Positions 23,444 through 31,265 of a stretch of 41,258 bases of DNA are shown in pieces (positions within the stretch are counted from its first letter, which is position 1; each line of letters starts with the position of its first letter). Source of the stretch: JAFGQJ01 sp964588525 (GTDB lineage Bacteria > Spirochaetota > Spirochaetia > SZUA-6 > DRHE01). Both the position numbers and the translations under genes were made by a program. Below the pieces are notes generated by a model that worked only from the letters and a program-made list of their open reading frames with translations, ran no database searches and was not told where the DNA came from. The stretch is from contig CAZPQC010000019.1 in the NCBI GenBank assembly GCA_964588525.1, positions 1 to 41,258 of the forward strand, read 5' to 3'.

Positions 23444-24241
23444 TCAGCCGGAAGGGCAGTGCTTCACGGCCTGCTTCACGGTCCAGCCGTCGTGCACCAG
23501 GCCGACCATGGCCTCCACCACGGCCTGGGGATTGGCGTGCTGCCAGATGTTGCGGCCGATGGCGATACCGGCTCCTCCGGCCTGCAGCGAGTCGTAGACC
23601 TCGGTAAATAGCTGACTCAGGTTCTCGGTCTTCTCTCCCCCCAGGATCACCACCGGCGCCGGGCAGCCCTCCACCACGGAGCGGAAGCTCTCCGCATCCC
23701 CGGTGTAATAGCTCTTCACGATATCCGCACCGATTTCCTGGGCGGCCCGGGCGGCCAGCTTCACCCCCTCCGGGTCCGTGGATTTGAGATCCTTGCCCTT
23801 GGCCATGGCTTCGATCATCAGCGGCAGATTCCACTGCTCGCAGGCGTCCGCCACCAACGAGGCCTGGCGAATGAACTCTCCCTCCCGGGGATGCCCGAAC
23901 TTCACGGTAACTGCAGCTGCAGCTGCACCGTAGCGCAGGGCCGTTTCGGGAGAAGAGATCTGCTCCTCCTCGAATCTGCCCCCCAGCACCGTGAAACCGC
24001 CGGTAAGCCGGAGGATCAGAGCGGTCGAGGGCGACCACTCCTCGATCGAGGCTTTGAGGAAACCCCGGGTGGTCAGCACCGCATCGGCTCCGCCCAGCAC
24101 GCAGGAACGCATCAGCGGAGCGGGTTTCACGATTCCCGGAACAGGTCCGGCGATTCCGCCGTGATCGATGGCCACGATGACCGATCGCCCGTCGTCGGGA
24201 CGAAAGATCGATTTCATGCGGATGTGTTTTCCTGGGTTCAT
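23444..24241 (-). CDS. Class I (DeoC/LsrF/DhnA-type) aldolase
   Basis: The 265-aa TIM-barrel protein matches the DhnA-type class I aldolases and LsrF: AIDHGG (residues 24-29) at strand 1, and the Schiff-base Lys176 in IVKSYYTGD, then VILGGEK and the phosphate-binding GGAGIAIGRNIW. It would cleave a phosphorylated ketose or related compound. The kinase gene upstream overlaps its start (24238-24241), so substrate phosphorylation followed by aldol cleavage is a natural reading. Which sugar is not visible; LsrF-type thiolysis of phospho-AI-2 is an alternative, but no lsr transporter genes are present. Confidence 0.85.
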   Translation of the reverse strand: MNPGKHIRMKSIFRPDDGRSVIVAIDHGGIAGPVPGIVKPAPLMRSCVLGGADAVLTTRGFLKASIEEWSPSTALILRLTGGFTVLGGRFEEEQISSPETALRYGAAAAAVTVKFGHPREGEFIRQASLVADACEQWNLPLMIEAMAKGKDLKSTDPEGVKLAARAAQEIGADIVKSYYTGDAESFRSVVEGCPAPVVILGGEKTENLSQLFTEVYDSLQAGGAGIAIGRNIWQHANPQAVVEAMVGLVHDGWTVKQAVKHCPSG

Positions 24242-25701
24242 CCTTCCTCCTCCAGGGGAATTTTCGCGAGCTCCGAGAATACCTCTTTTAAGCCCCGGTA
24301 GGAAGACCGGTACAGCTCGAAGAGCCGATCGTAGAGCTCCCGCAGCTCAGGTGCCGGAGTGTAGCTCCTGCCGATCCTGACCAGGTTCTCGGAAGCCGCG
24401 GCCAGGCTCTTGTAGTTGCCCAAGGCGAACAGGCCGATGCAGGCATCCCCCAGCAGCTCCGAGTCCTGCACGTCGGGTACCAGGATCTTCCTCTGGGTGA
24501 TGTCGGCCTTGATCTGGTTCCAGAGCGGACTCTTGGACTGTCCGCCGGTGACCCGCAGCTCCCCGATCTCCAACCCGTTTTCCTCCATTACCCCGATCAC
24601 ATCCCGGATGGCGAACCCTACAGCCTCCACCACGGCCCGGGTCATCTCCTTGCGGCCGTGATTCGCGGTCAGCCCGATGAAGGTTCCCCGGGCGTACGGG
24701 TCCCAGAGGGGAGCCCGTTCCCCGGCCAGGTAGGGCAGAAACAGCAGGGAGCGGGAGCCTGGAGGCACCTGGCAGATGTCCTCGAACAGGCTCTCGTAAT
24801 CCAGCTCAGCCCGGCCGCTGATCGATTTGAACCAGGACAGGGCCTTGCCGGAAGTCGAGATGATGCCGGAGATGTTCGTATACCCCTCGATGATGTGGGG
24901 CAGGCACATCAGCCGCCTGTCTTCCACCGGTTGCTCGGCGCAGAGGTTGATGCCTTCCGAGGTCCCGGCCCGGTCGCAGGCCCTGCCGGGCCGCACCGTG
25001 GCCGTTCCCAGCAGGGTCATGACAAAATCAGGACCGCCGGCAAATACCGGCGTACCCGCGGGGATGCCGAGCAGCTCCTCCGCCTCCTGACGGACTTCCC
25101 CCACCGTTTCCCCCGGCCGGATGAAGGGCGGAAATTTGCCCGGATCCATGCCGAGTTTCTCGATGGTTCGGGCCGTCCAGATGTAGGGAGTGAACTGTTC
25201 CGAGGGCAGCACCGTGCAGGCCCTCCCCGTCAGATACAGATCGATGAACTCCGGGCAGGTGCAGAAATATCGGGTTCGCCGGTACAGCTCGGGCTTGTTT
25301 CTGTAGATCCACAGAGCCTTGGGCAGGTAGAAGGTGGGATCCACGTACCGCCCCGTGACCTCGGCGATCATCCGGGCCTCTTCCACCCCCCGGCGATCCA
25401 TCCAGGTCATGGCGAAATCCAGGGGCTCTCCCTTCGAACCTACAGGCACAAGGGTCGGACCATTGCCGCTGACCACCGCCGCGTCGATCCTGCGTTCGCT
25501 GCCGGAGGCTCTGGACAGCTCCAGCTGGGCCGTTACCAGAGCCAGGGCCGAGATCCAGTTGTTGGCATCCGCCTCGTGCATGAGGGGATCGTCCCGGTCG
25601 CTCAGGTGCACCGGCACCTCCGCCCTGGAGCGAAGCACACCCGCGGAGTCGAAGATTCCGCCCTTCAGGACGGAGGTGCCTATGTCGAAGGTTAATATCA
25701 C
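24238..25701 (-). CDS. FGGY-family carbohydrate kinase
   Basis: The 487-aa enzyme opens with the ATPase-fold phosphate-1 motif FDIGTSVLKGGIFD and carries GGPDFVMTLLG and a C-terminal VTGGQSKSPLWNQIKADI, the FGGY signature region for adenosine binding. Its size fits xylulose- or gluconate-type kinases. It phosphorylates a sugar or polyol with ATP in the cytosol. The ATG at 25701 is 16 bp after the dehydrogenase stop. The operon dehydrogenase, kinase, aldolase and transporter forms a complete oxidise-phosphorylate-cleave route; the exact substrate is open. Confidence 0.9.
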   Translation of the reverse strand: MILTFDIGTSVLKGGIFDSAGVLRSRAEVPVHLSDRDDPLMHEADANNWISALALVTAQLELSRASGSERRIDAAVVSGNGPTLVPVGSKGEPLDFAMTWMDRRGVEEARMIAEVTGRYVDPTFYLPKALWIYRNKPELYRRTRYFCTCPEFIDLYLTGRACTVLPSEQFTPYIWTARTIEKLGMDPGKFPPFIRPGETVGEVRQEAEELLGIPAGTPVFAGGPDFVMTLLGTATVRPGRACDRAGTSEGINLCAEQPVEDRRLMCLPHIIEGYTNISGIISTSGKALSWFKSISGRAELDYESLFEDICQVPPGSRSLLFLPYLAGERAPLWDPYARGTFIGLTANHGRKEMTRAVVEAVGFAIRDVIGVMEENGLEIGELRVTGGQSKSPLWNQIKADITQRKILVPDVQDSELLGDACIGLFALGNYKSLAAASENLVRIGRSYTPAPELRELYDRLFELYRSSYRGLKEVFSELAKIPLEEEG

Positions 25702-25717
25702 CTGAGCAGACTCCGCG

Positions 25718-26752
25718 TTACCCGGCTTCGTGGTCCAGCAGAACCCGGTAGGTGTAGGAGGTCATGGCCGCCTTGATACCATCCTCCAGACCGGAAAAGG
25801 GAACCTTGCGGCTGATCAGGGAGCTGACGTCGACCTTCCCATAATCCAGCAGACGCACGGCCTGGAGGAAATCCTCCTCGGTGCGGCCCTCGCTTCCCGT
25901 CACCAGGATTTCAAACTTGTGGATCGAATTGGCGTCCGTAGGCAGGGACAGCTTCTCGTTGTAGGAGGTGTAGATGTTGATCCTGCCATTGTGGCCCGTT
26001 GCTGCGAAGGCCGACTCCAGCGCTGCGGCGGCCGGAGAGGTCACCACGCAGGCGTCCACCCCCCTGCCCTCGGTCTGGTTTCTAACGACTGCGGGCAGAT
26101 CTTCCCGGGTCGGATCGATGGTCAGGTAGGCTCCCAGCCGGGAGGCCGCCTTCAGACGCTCCGCGTCCGGATCGGAGACGAATATGCGGGCTCCCATGCA
26201 CAGCCCCACCAACATGTGCATCATCCCCATGGGTCCGGCCCCTACGATCAGCAGATCTTCGGCCAGGGACAGTTCGATCTTTTTGAGCGAGCGGATGCAG
26301 CAGGCCACGGGTTCCGCTAAGGCGGCCGCCTCCAGGGGGAGCGCTTCGGAAACTGGAAAAACCTGTTTAGAGGACACGGCTCTATACTCGCCGAAGCCGC
26401 CGAGAATCCTCTTCCCGTCCTTGTATCGATTGGCGCAGAGGTTCGAGGCGCCGGTGCGGCAGTAGTAGCATTCGCCGCAGCGGCTCACCAGATCCAGGGC
26501 TACCCGGGTTCCGGGCTTCAGCTCCTGCCGCAAGAGCCCCACCTCCTCGCCGATCTCCTCGACGACCCCGGAGGCTTCGTGCCCCGGGATTACCGGGTAG
26601 CGGAACTTCATCTGCCCGGTGTACATTCGCTGCTCCAGGGTGCAGATTCCACAGTACCTGAGCCTGACCAGCACATCCCGGCTGCCGATGGCGGGTTTTT
26701 CGATCTCCTGGATTTCTATCCGTTGCGGGGCGGTGAGAACGCCTGCTTTCAC
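25718..26752 (-). CDS. Zinc-dependent medium-chain alcohol/polyol dehydrogenase
   Basis: The 344-aa MDR enzyme has the catalytic zinc ligands Cys37 (GICT) and His58/Glu59 (GHEA), the structural zinc cysteines 92, 95, 98 and 106, and a nucleotide-binding motif VGAGPMG (about 171-177). It resembles sorbitol or threonine dehydrogenases and would oxidise a secondary alcohol with NAD(P). The ATG at 26752 overlaps the MerR stop (ATGA), so it is the second gene of the operon. It likely makes the ketose that the FGGY kinase phosphorylates. Confidence 0.9.
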   Translation of the reverse strand: MKAGVLTAPQRIEIQEIEKPAIGSRDVLVRLRYCGICTLEQRMYTGQMKFRYPVIPGHEASGVVEEIGEEVGLLRQELKPGTRVALDLVSRCGECYYCRTGASNLCANRYKDGKRILGGFGEYRAVSSKQVFPVSEALPLEAAALAEPVACCIRSLKKIELSLAEDLLIVGAGPMGMMHMLVGLCMGARIFVSDPDAERLKAASRLGAYLTIDPTREDLPAVVRNQTEGRGVDACVVTSPAAAALESAFAATGHNGRINIYTSYNEKLSLPTDANSIHKFEILVTGSEGRTEEDFLQAVRLLDYGKVDVSSLISRKVPFSGLEDGIKAAMTSYTYRVLLDHEAG

Positions 26753-27267
26753 TGCCGTGCCTCGTTACGGTGGTTGTCGTTGTAGAATTTGCAGATCGCC
26801 GTGTAGCGGCAGCTTCGGCACTCCTCCCCGGGACAGGCCTGGAAGTTGCCCACCCGTTGCAGCTGATCGATGTGCCACTCCAGATCGCCGATGTAGGCCT
26901 CCATCCGTTCTTTACGCTTCATCGCCTCCCGCCATTTCTCGCGGTAGCGGGTCAGGAGCCGGAGGCGGCTCTTCTCCCCCGAAGGATCCTGCCGGGAGAG
27001 GTCGAAGATCTCCCGGATCTCCCCCAGGGCCAGGCCGAAACTTTTAAGCTGCTGGACCCTCTGGAGGTGGAGAAGATCCTTCTGCGAGTAGCGGCGATGC
27101 CTGGCCTGGGGCCGAAGGGGCGCGGAGAGGATGCCCAGCTCCTCGTAGTAGCGAATCGTGCGGGCGGTCACCCCGGCCCTCTGGGCCAGCTCCCCGATGC
27201 GGTACTGGGTCCGCTGCTTCTGCGTGTTTTGCGTGTTCCGAGATTTCTGCGCTGGCGGGCTCAACAT
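26749..27267 (-). CDS. MerR-family regulator with C-terminal four-cysteine cluster
   Basis: The 172-aa regulator has a MerR winged-helix domain (about 22-90; YRIGELAQRAGVTARTIRYYEELG and RRYSQKDL), a long dimerisation helix (about 105-145) and a C-terminal CX4CX2CX5C cluster (CPGEECRSCRYTAIC) able to bind zinc or an iron-sulfur cluster. ATG at 27267 is chosen because GGGGGGATGG stands 4-7 nt upstream; TTG at 27282 would add five residues. It heads the carbohydrate operon and probably controls it through the promoter at 27306-27334. The metal or redox sensing role is inference. Confidence 0.88.
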   Translation of the reverse strand: MLSPPAQKSRNTQNTQKQRTQYRIGELAQRAGVTARTIRYYEELGILSAPLRPQARHRRYSQKDLLHLQRVQQLKSFGLALGEIREIFDLSRQDPSGEKSRLRLLTRYREKWREAMKRKERMEAYIGDLEWHIDQLQRVGNFQACPGEECRSCRYTAICKFYNDNHRNEARQ

Positions 27268-27292
27268 CGACCATCCCCCCAAACTTAACGTG

Positions 27293-27300
27293 TTACGTAA
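27293..27300. promoter_or_regulatory. TTACGTAA palindrome, candidate operator of the MerR operon
   Basis: An 8-bp perfect palindrome lies between the -10 (27306-27311) and the MerR start, at the expected transcription start. A similar TTAACGTG precedes it at 27285-27292. MerR proteins usually bind the -35/-10 spacer, so this may be a repressor site or a second operator. Confidence 0.35.
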
Positions 27301-27305
27301 AATAA

Positions 27306-27334
27306 ATTCTATGTCATATTTTGCCGGCTGTCAA
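27306..27334 (-). promoter_or_regulatory. promoter of the MerR-led carbohydrate operon
   Basis: Minus-strand -35 TTGACA (27329-27334), 17-bp spacer, -10 TAGAAT (27306-27311). It is near-consensus, unlike the 19-bp spacers typical of MerR-activated promoters, so autorepression is more likely than activation here. Confidence 0.7.
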
Positions 27335-27526
27335 GGTGCTGCACGCTGCGTGCTACTCGCCGCAGCTGCTCCCGCGTAGTCTTCTTTAAATCTTCTCCGA
27401 AATCCGCGTACATGAAAGGTTGAAAATGGAAAATCTTTTAAGGTTTAAATTTTACTAGGAATCTGAGGGTTTGGCCTGGGTCATGAACCGGGACAACGGT
27501 CGCTGTTCATTTAGCCGGCGCTCCGG

Positions 27527-27532
27527 TAGAAT
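27527..27532 (+). promoter_or_regulatory. -10 element six bases before the PHP phosphatase ATG
   Basis: TAGAAT ends 6 nt before the ATG at 27539, which would place the transcription start at or next to the start codon and give a leaderless mRNA; no Shine-Dalgarno sequence is visible. A -35 is weak (TGTTCA at about 17 bp). A second possible promoter, TTGAAA (27420-27425), 18 bp, TTTAAA (27444-27449), would give a longer leader. Confidence 0.4.
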
Positions 27533-27538
27533 CAGCCC

Positions 27539-28390
27539 ATGACCGACGTCACTATGGCAAACTATCACTGCCACTCCCGCTTCGACGACGGCCACGGGGA
27601 GCTGGAGGACTACGTCCGGGCAGCGCTCCGTAAAGGCCTGCGGACTCTGGGTTTTGCCGGGCACGCCCCGGTTCCCTTTGCCTGCGACTGGACGATCCCT
27701 TCCACCCTGTTGCCGGAATACCTGCAAACCGCCCGCCGGCTCCAAAACACCTATAAAGACAGGATCGAGCTGCTCGTCGGCCTGGAAGTAGACTACATCC
27801 CGGAGACCATATCCCCCGCGACGGCCCCGATCCAGGCCCTGAACCTGGATTTCACGGTCGGCTCGGTGCACTTTATCGGACGCCTGGCCAACGGCGAACC
27901 GTGGACCGCCGACGGCCCGCCGGAGGAGCTGGAGCAGGGGATGGCGGAGTCCTTCGACGGGGATATCCGCAGAACCGTGGAGGAGTACTACCGGCGCATG
28001 ACCGCCATGGTCAGCACGGCTCCGCCGGATATCATCGGGCATTTCGACGTGATCAAGAAGAACAACCGGGGTGCAAAGCACTTCGCGGAAGACGCACCCT
28101 GGTACCGTACCGCGGTCGAACGAACCCTGGACGCGGTGGCCGCCTCTCCCTGCATCCTGGAGATCAATACGGGAGGCATCGTGCGCAACACCAGCGGAGC
28201 GCTCTACCCCTCGGAGTGGATCCTGGCGGAATGCCTCGAACGGGAAATCCCGGTTATGATCAACTCCGACGCCCACCGGCCGGATCAGCTGGACGGCTAT
28301 TACCGAGAGGCGGCCGCAATCCTCGAGGGTATCGGTTTCCGGAAGCTCACCCAAATCGGCAGAGAGGGACGCCGCAGGGTCGCGCTGTAG
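27539..28390 (+). CDS. PHP-domain histidinol-phosphatase (HisJ/HisK type)
   Basis: The 283-aa protein has the PHP metal-site motifs in order: NYHCHSRFDDG (His10, His12), GFAGHAP, GLEVDYIP, GSVHFIG, GHFDVIKK and INSDAHRP. Order and length match HisJ-type histidinol-phosphate phosphatase of histidine synthesis, with a trinuclear metal centre. Other PHP phosphatases share these motifs, so substrate is probable rather than proven; no his genes lie nearby. It is transcribed alone, between divergent and convergent neighbours, and ends in a hairpin shared with the next gene. Confidence 0.85.
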   Translation: MTDVTMANYHCHSRFDDGHGELEDYVRAALRKGLRTLGFAGHAPVPFACDWTIPSTLLPEYLQTARRLQNTYKDRIELLVGLEVDYIPETISPATAPIQALNLDFTVGSVHFIGRLANGEPWTADGPPEELEQGMAESFDGDIRRTVEEYYRRMTAMVSTAPPDIIGHFDVIKKNNRGAKHFAEDAPWYRTAVERTLDAVAASPCILEINTGGIVRNTSGALYPSEWILAECLEREIPVMINSDAHRPDQLDGYYREAAAILEGIGFRKLTQIGREGRRRVAL

Positions 28391-28412
28391 TCCGGCAGTT
28401 CCAACCGGGCTA
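28388..28412. terminator. Bidirectional hairpin built on two opposing stop codons
   Basis: TAGTCCGG (28388-28395) and CCGGGCTA (28405-28412) form an eight-bp stem with one T-G pair and a 9-nt loop. The outer three bases on each side are the stop codons of the convergent genes (TAG on each strand). No T run follows, so the strength of termination is uncertain. Confidence 0.45.
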
Positions 28413-29147
28413 CAAAGAGGACCAGAGGTTCAGGACCTCCCTGCGCAGGGACATTATTCCTCCGCTGCCCCCCGGGAAAGCGTAGCCTGTCAGAGCATCC
28501 CAGTTCGATCGGGCGGTTGCCCCCCTGCTGCCGCTGCGGGGAACCGCATCGGTGATCAGCACGAGGTGGGTGATCCGGATCTTGTCGAAACGGTCGGCCG
28601 TTAGCAGCCGCCGCAGGAGCTGCAGGAACCAGACGTGTTCCATCTGCACGGCGGCGCAGCCGGTGCGTTCGAACAGCTCGATTCGATCTGCCCGGCTCGA
28701 AACGAAGCGCTCGTGGGTCAGGATCGGAGCCCGGCGGAGGTCGACGTCTCGCCCTGCGGCCACCTCCCGCAGGACTACCTCCAGCCCGGGACGGCGACGC
28801 ACAGCCACCGGCACGGCGCTGTCGAAGGCGATGTCGTCACTGCTCAGGACCAGATCGCCCCGCTCGAGGCCGGGGTCCAGGGCACCGGCACAGCCGATAT
28901 CGACGATCTCAGCAGTTGCCCCGCTGCGAAGCCCCTCCAGGAGCTCCCGACCGGGCAGGCGTACTCTCCTGCCCATGCCGATCCAGAAACAGGTGATGGT
29001 CCCCTTCCCGACCCGGCCGCAGAACCCATTCGGAGCGAATACCGCTGCAAAGCGGGTTGTCCCTCTCCGCCCGATGCCGCCGGCGGACTTGAGCAAGCCG
29101 CGAGGCGGCACTCGCAGAAACAGGATCTCCCCCGACGAGCCGCTCAC
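28410..29147 (-). CDS. Nucleoside phosphorylase/nucleosidase-superfamily protein
   Basis: The 245-aa protein has the purine-nucleoside phosphorylase/MTAN fold signature: VDIGCAGALDPGLERGDLVLS in the middle and AVQMEHVWFL, matching the base- and ribose-binding strand, followed by LVLITDAV. The N-terminal part is less like known members. It may cleave an adenosine-type nucleoside or futalosine; the sequence does not separate these. GTG at 29147 with GAGGG upstream lies 3 bp after the GNAT stop, so it is the distal gene of the V-ATPase transcription unit. Confidence 0.7.
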   Translation of the reverse strand: MSGSSGEILFLRVPPRGLLKSAGGIGRRGTTRFAAVFAPNGFCGRVGKGTITCFWIGMGRRVRLPGRELLEGLRSGATAEIVDIGCAGALDPGLERGDLVLSSDDIAFDSAVPVAVRRRPGLEVVLREVAAGRDVDLRRAPILTHERFVSSRADRIELFERTGCAAVQMEHVWFLQLLRRLLTADRFDKIRITHLVLITDAVPRSGSRGATARSNWDALTGYAFPGGSGGIMSLRREVLNLWSSL

Positions 29148-29150
29148 CCC

Positions 29151-29642
29151 TCAGCCCAAGGCCTCGCCCAAACGGACGCTCATGGCGATCTCGTCGCAGT
29201 TCTCCAGCCGGGGACACTCCAGGCATTCCCGCCACAGCTTCCTGGGGAACTTATCCTTGGGTTGAACGGAGAACCCGAGTTGGGAGAAGAAATCCACCGC
29301 GCAGGTCAGGGTGATGACTTCGGGAAATCCCTGATTCCGGGCTCGCTGCAGGAGCTCCGCCACCAGCTGCTTCCCCACCCCGGCACCCTGGAAGCGGGGA
29401 CCCACGGCCAGAGCCACGATCTCCGCGCTGTCGGTCCAGAGCGGGAAGAGGGCACCGCAGCCCGCCAGCTCTCCGCTTTTCGATTCGGCCACGATGAAGT
29501 TGGCCAGCATCGTGACGATCCGGTACTTGCTCCTGTGCAGCATCTGCCCGGACTCGGCCATCGAGTTGACCAGCCTGAATATCCCGTCCACATCCCCCAC
29601 GGTTGCGGATCGGTATGTTACCTGTTTTGCCGCCATCGCCAT
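29151..29642 (-). CDS. GNAT acetyltransferase, ArgA-like
   Basis: The 163-aa enzyme has the GNAT acetyl-CoA motif A as ALAVGPRFQGAGVGKQLV (Q/R-x-x-G-x-G/A), followed by motif B with FFSQLGF. The C-terminal CLECPRLENCDEIAM, with its paired cysteines, resembles the short N-acetylglutamate synthases of some bacteria, suggesting the first step of arginine synthesis. The specificity is inference. ATG at 29642, with a second ATG two codons on; no strong ribosome site. It lies 27 bp after the PTS IIA gene and 3 bp before the nucleosidase gene. Confidence 0.8.
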   Translation of the reverse strand: MAMAAKQVTYRSATVGDVDGIFRLVNSMAESGQMLHRSKYRIVTMLANFIVAESKSGELAGCGALFPLWTDSAEIVALAVGPRFQGAGVGKQLVAELLQRARNQGFPEVITLTCAVDFFSQLGFSVQPKDKFPRKLWRECLECPRLENCDEIAMSVRLGEALG

Positions 29643-29669
29643 GTATTTTTCTGAAGACCTGATGCCCGG

Positions 29670-30119
29670 CTAATCCTCGCTGAACAGCTCCACCACCTCC
29701 GCCGGGGAAGTCGCGCCGATGAGGGTGCGGCAGAAGGCCTGGCTCTTGGTGATGCGGGCGATGTCGGCCAGAGCCTCGATGTGCGGGCCGGACTGGTCCG
29801 GCGGGGCCAGCAGCAGAAAGAACAGCTTGGAGGGGTTGCCGTCGATGGCCTGAAAATCGATTCCCTTGGGTGAGATACCCACCGCCACGGTGAGGGCGTG
29901 GACCGCCTGAGTCTTGGCGTGGGGCACGGCGATGCCCTGTTCCAAACCCGTGGAACCCATGCTCTCCCGCTTCATCAGGGCCTCTACGACTGCCTCCACA
30001 TCCGAGATCTTGCCGGCGTCCCTCAAGCATTCCGCCAGCTCCCGGATCACCTCGGATTTTGTCGTGGAGACCAGGGGAACTTTGACGACCTCCGGTCGTA
30101 TCAAATCAACTAGTGCCAT
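29670..30119 (-). CDS. PTS IIA component, fructose/nitrogen (PtsN) type
   Basis: The 149-aa protein is a IIA domain of the fructose-mannitol class. The phosphorylatable His lies in GIAVPHAKT (about 67), preceded by RESMGSTGLEQG. No IIB, IIC, HPr or EI gene is nearby, which points to a regulatory IIA rather than a sugar carrier. The ATG at 30119 follows AAAGGACAAGC. It sits between usp and the GNAT gene on the V-ATPase transcription unit, so it may tie phosphotransfer state to ATPase or stress control. Confidence 0.9.
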   Translation of the reverse strand: MALVDLIRPEVVKVPLVSTTKSEVIRELAECLRDAGKISDVEAVVEALMKRESMGSTGLEQGIAVPHAKTQAVHALTVAVGISPKGIDFQAIDGNPSKLFFLLLAPPDQSGPHIEALADIARITKSQAFCRTLIGATSPAEVVELFSED

Positions 30120-30139
30120 AGCTTGTCCTTTCTATTTGT

Positions 30140-30628
30140 TCAGGTCAGGGCGTCGTACAGTTCCCAAACCCGGTCTTCATCTTTCACGATCAGCACGGAG
30201 CAGGAAACGCTGCGCATGGCCCGCTCCGCCTCGTTGTAGAACTCATCCCGGCGGCTGCGTACGTGGGACAGCTCTCCGATGATCAGCAGATCGATCTCGC
30301 TCTCCCGAACGTACTTCTTGATCTCCTGGTGAACCGCTCCGCTGACGCTCACCGCCTCGATAGCCACACCCTTTTTTCGCGCCAGGCTCTGAACGTGGTT
30401 CAGGTAGCGATTGGCATCCGCCTCCAGGTCGCGCTTGTATTCCTCCTCCTCGGCCTTGATGAAGATCCTGGCCTTGAGCAGGTCCTCCAGCGCCCGGGTG
30501 TTGACCACGTACAGCGCACTCAGCTCGGCACGAAGGGTACGGCTCAGGACGACCGCATACTGCGCCGCGGTAATCGAGCTCTCGGTTCCGTCGACGTATA
30601 CGAGAATTTTTTTGATCGGACCGTTCAT
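30140..30628 (-). CDS. Universal stress protein (UspA family)
   Basis: The 162-aa protein has the Usp alpha/beta fold: KKILVYVDGTESS at strand 1, the helix AAQYAVVLSRTLRAEL, and a C-terminal IDLLIIGELSHV and SCSVLIV. The usual ATP-binding G-x2-G-x9-G-S/T motif is not intact, so it may not bind ATP. The ATG at 30628 overlaps the stop of the V-ATPase D gene (ATGA), with GAGCGAGGAAC upstream, showing translational coupling to the ATPase operon. Confidence 0.88.
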   Translation of the reverse strand: MNGPIKKILVYVDGTESSITAAQYAVVLSRTLRAELSALYVVNTRALEDLLKARIFIKAEEEEYKRDLEADANRYLNHVQSLARKKGVAIEAVSVSGAVHQEIKKYVRESEIDLLIIGELSHVRSRRDEFYNEAERAMRSVSCSVLIVKDEDRVWELYDALT

Positions 30629-31263
30629 GTTCCTCGCTCCGCTTGCTCCTTTGCTTCCAGACGGCTCTTCACCATCTTCATCAGGACGAACATATCCCTC
30701 TCGTTCTCCTCCAGCCTGTTCTGGATGAAGTACACCGTCTGTTCCAGATCGGGAATGGCGATCTTCTCCAATGCGTTGACTTTCCGGATCGTTTTGCGCA
30801 CCTCCGAGGCCAGACGGATAATAGAAATCTTCAACTCCGCCAGGCGTCCCATCAGCTGAAGAGCTTCCTTGAACTCCTCCAGGGAGTTGTCGATCCAGAA
30901 GCTGGTGCCCAGCGGACTGAAGTACGGGGGATGCTCCGTGAAGTTGGTGTCCACCACCGGAAGCCGCACCCCCATGACCCGGCGAGTCTTGAGCTCGATC
31001 TCGGCCCGGATGTTCACCGCGCTGGCCAGGTTGGATACCCGCAGCTTGCCCATGCGCAGCACCGCCTGTTCGAGGGTACGGTAGGCCTCCTCCAGAGCCT
31101 TGACCACCCGCTCCTGGAAGTCCACGGCCTGGTCTACCAGGTTGAGCAGCTCGATGACCAGGATGTTGCGCTTCTGATCGAGAAGCTCGTGCCCCAGCCG
31201 GGCGAACTCCAGCTCGTGGCGGATGCGCAGGAGGTTGGTTTTTGTCGGCGCTACGTTCGGCAA
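30625..31263 (-). CDS. atpD: V/A-type ATP synthase subunit D
   Basis: The 212-aa central-stalk subunit has the long coiled-coil ends typical of the family: an N-terminal PTKTNLLRIRHELEFARLGHELLDQKR and a C-terminal VNALEKIAIPDLEQTVYFIQNRLEENERD. It connects the catalytic A3B3 head to the membrane rotor. The start is TTG at 31263 following GGGGG 6 nt upstream, 2 bp after the B stop. It overlaps usp by 4 bp. Confidence 0.95.
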   Translation of the reverse strand: MPNVAPTKTNLLRIRHELEFARLGHELLDQKRNILVIELLNLVDQAVDFQERVVKALEEAYRTLEQAVLRMGKLRVSNLASAVNIRAEIELKTRRVMGVRLPVVDTNFTEHPPYFSPLGTSFWIDNSLEEFKEALQLMGRLAELKISIIRLASEVRKTIRKVNALEKIAIPDLEQTVYFIQNRLEENERDMFVLMKMVKSRLEAKEQAERGT

Positions 31264-31265
31264 CT

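Noticed and set aside
22279..26752. Operon as an AI-2 (lsr) uptake system
   Set aside because: Aldolase and kinase resemble LsrF and LsrK loosely, but lsrACDB, lsrR and lsrG are absent and an MFS transporter takes their place.
29670..30119. PTS IIA as part of a sugar-uptake PTS
   Set aside because: No IIB, IIC, HPr or EI gene is nearby, so a regulatory IIA is more likely.
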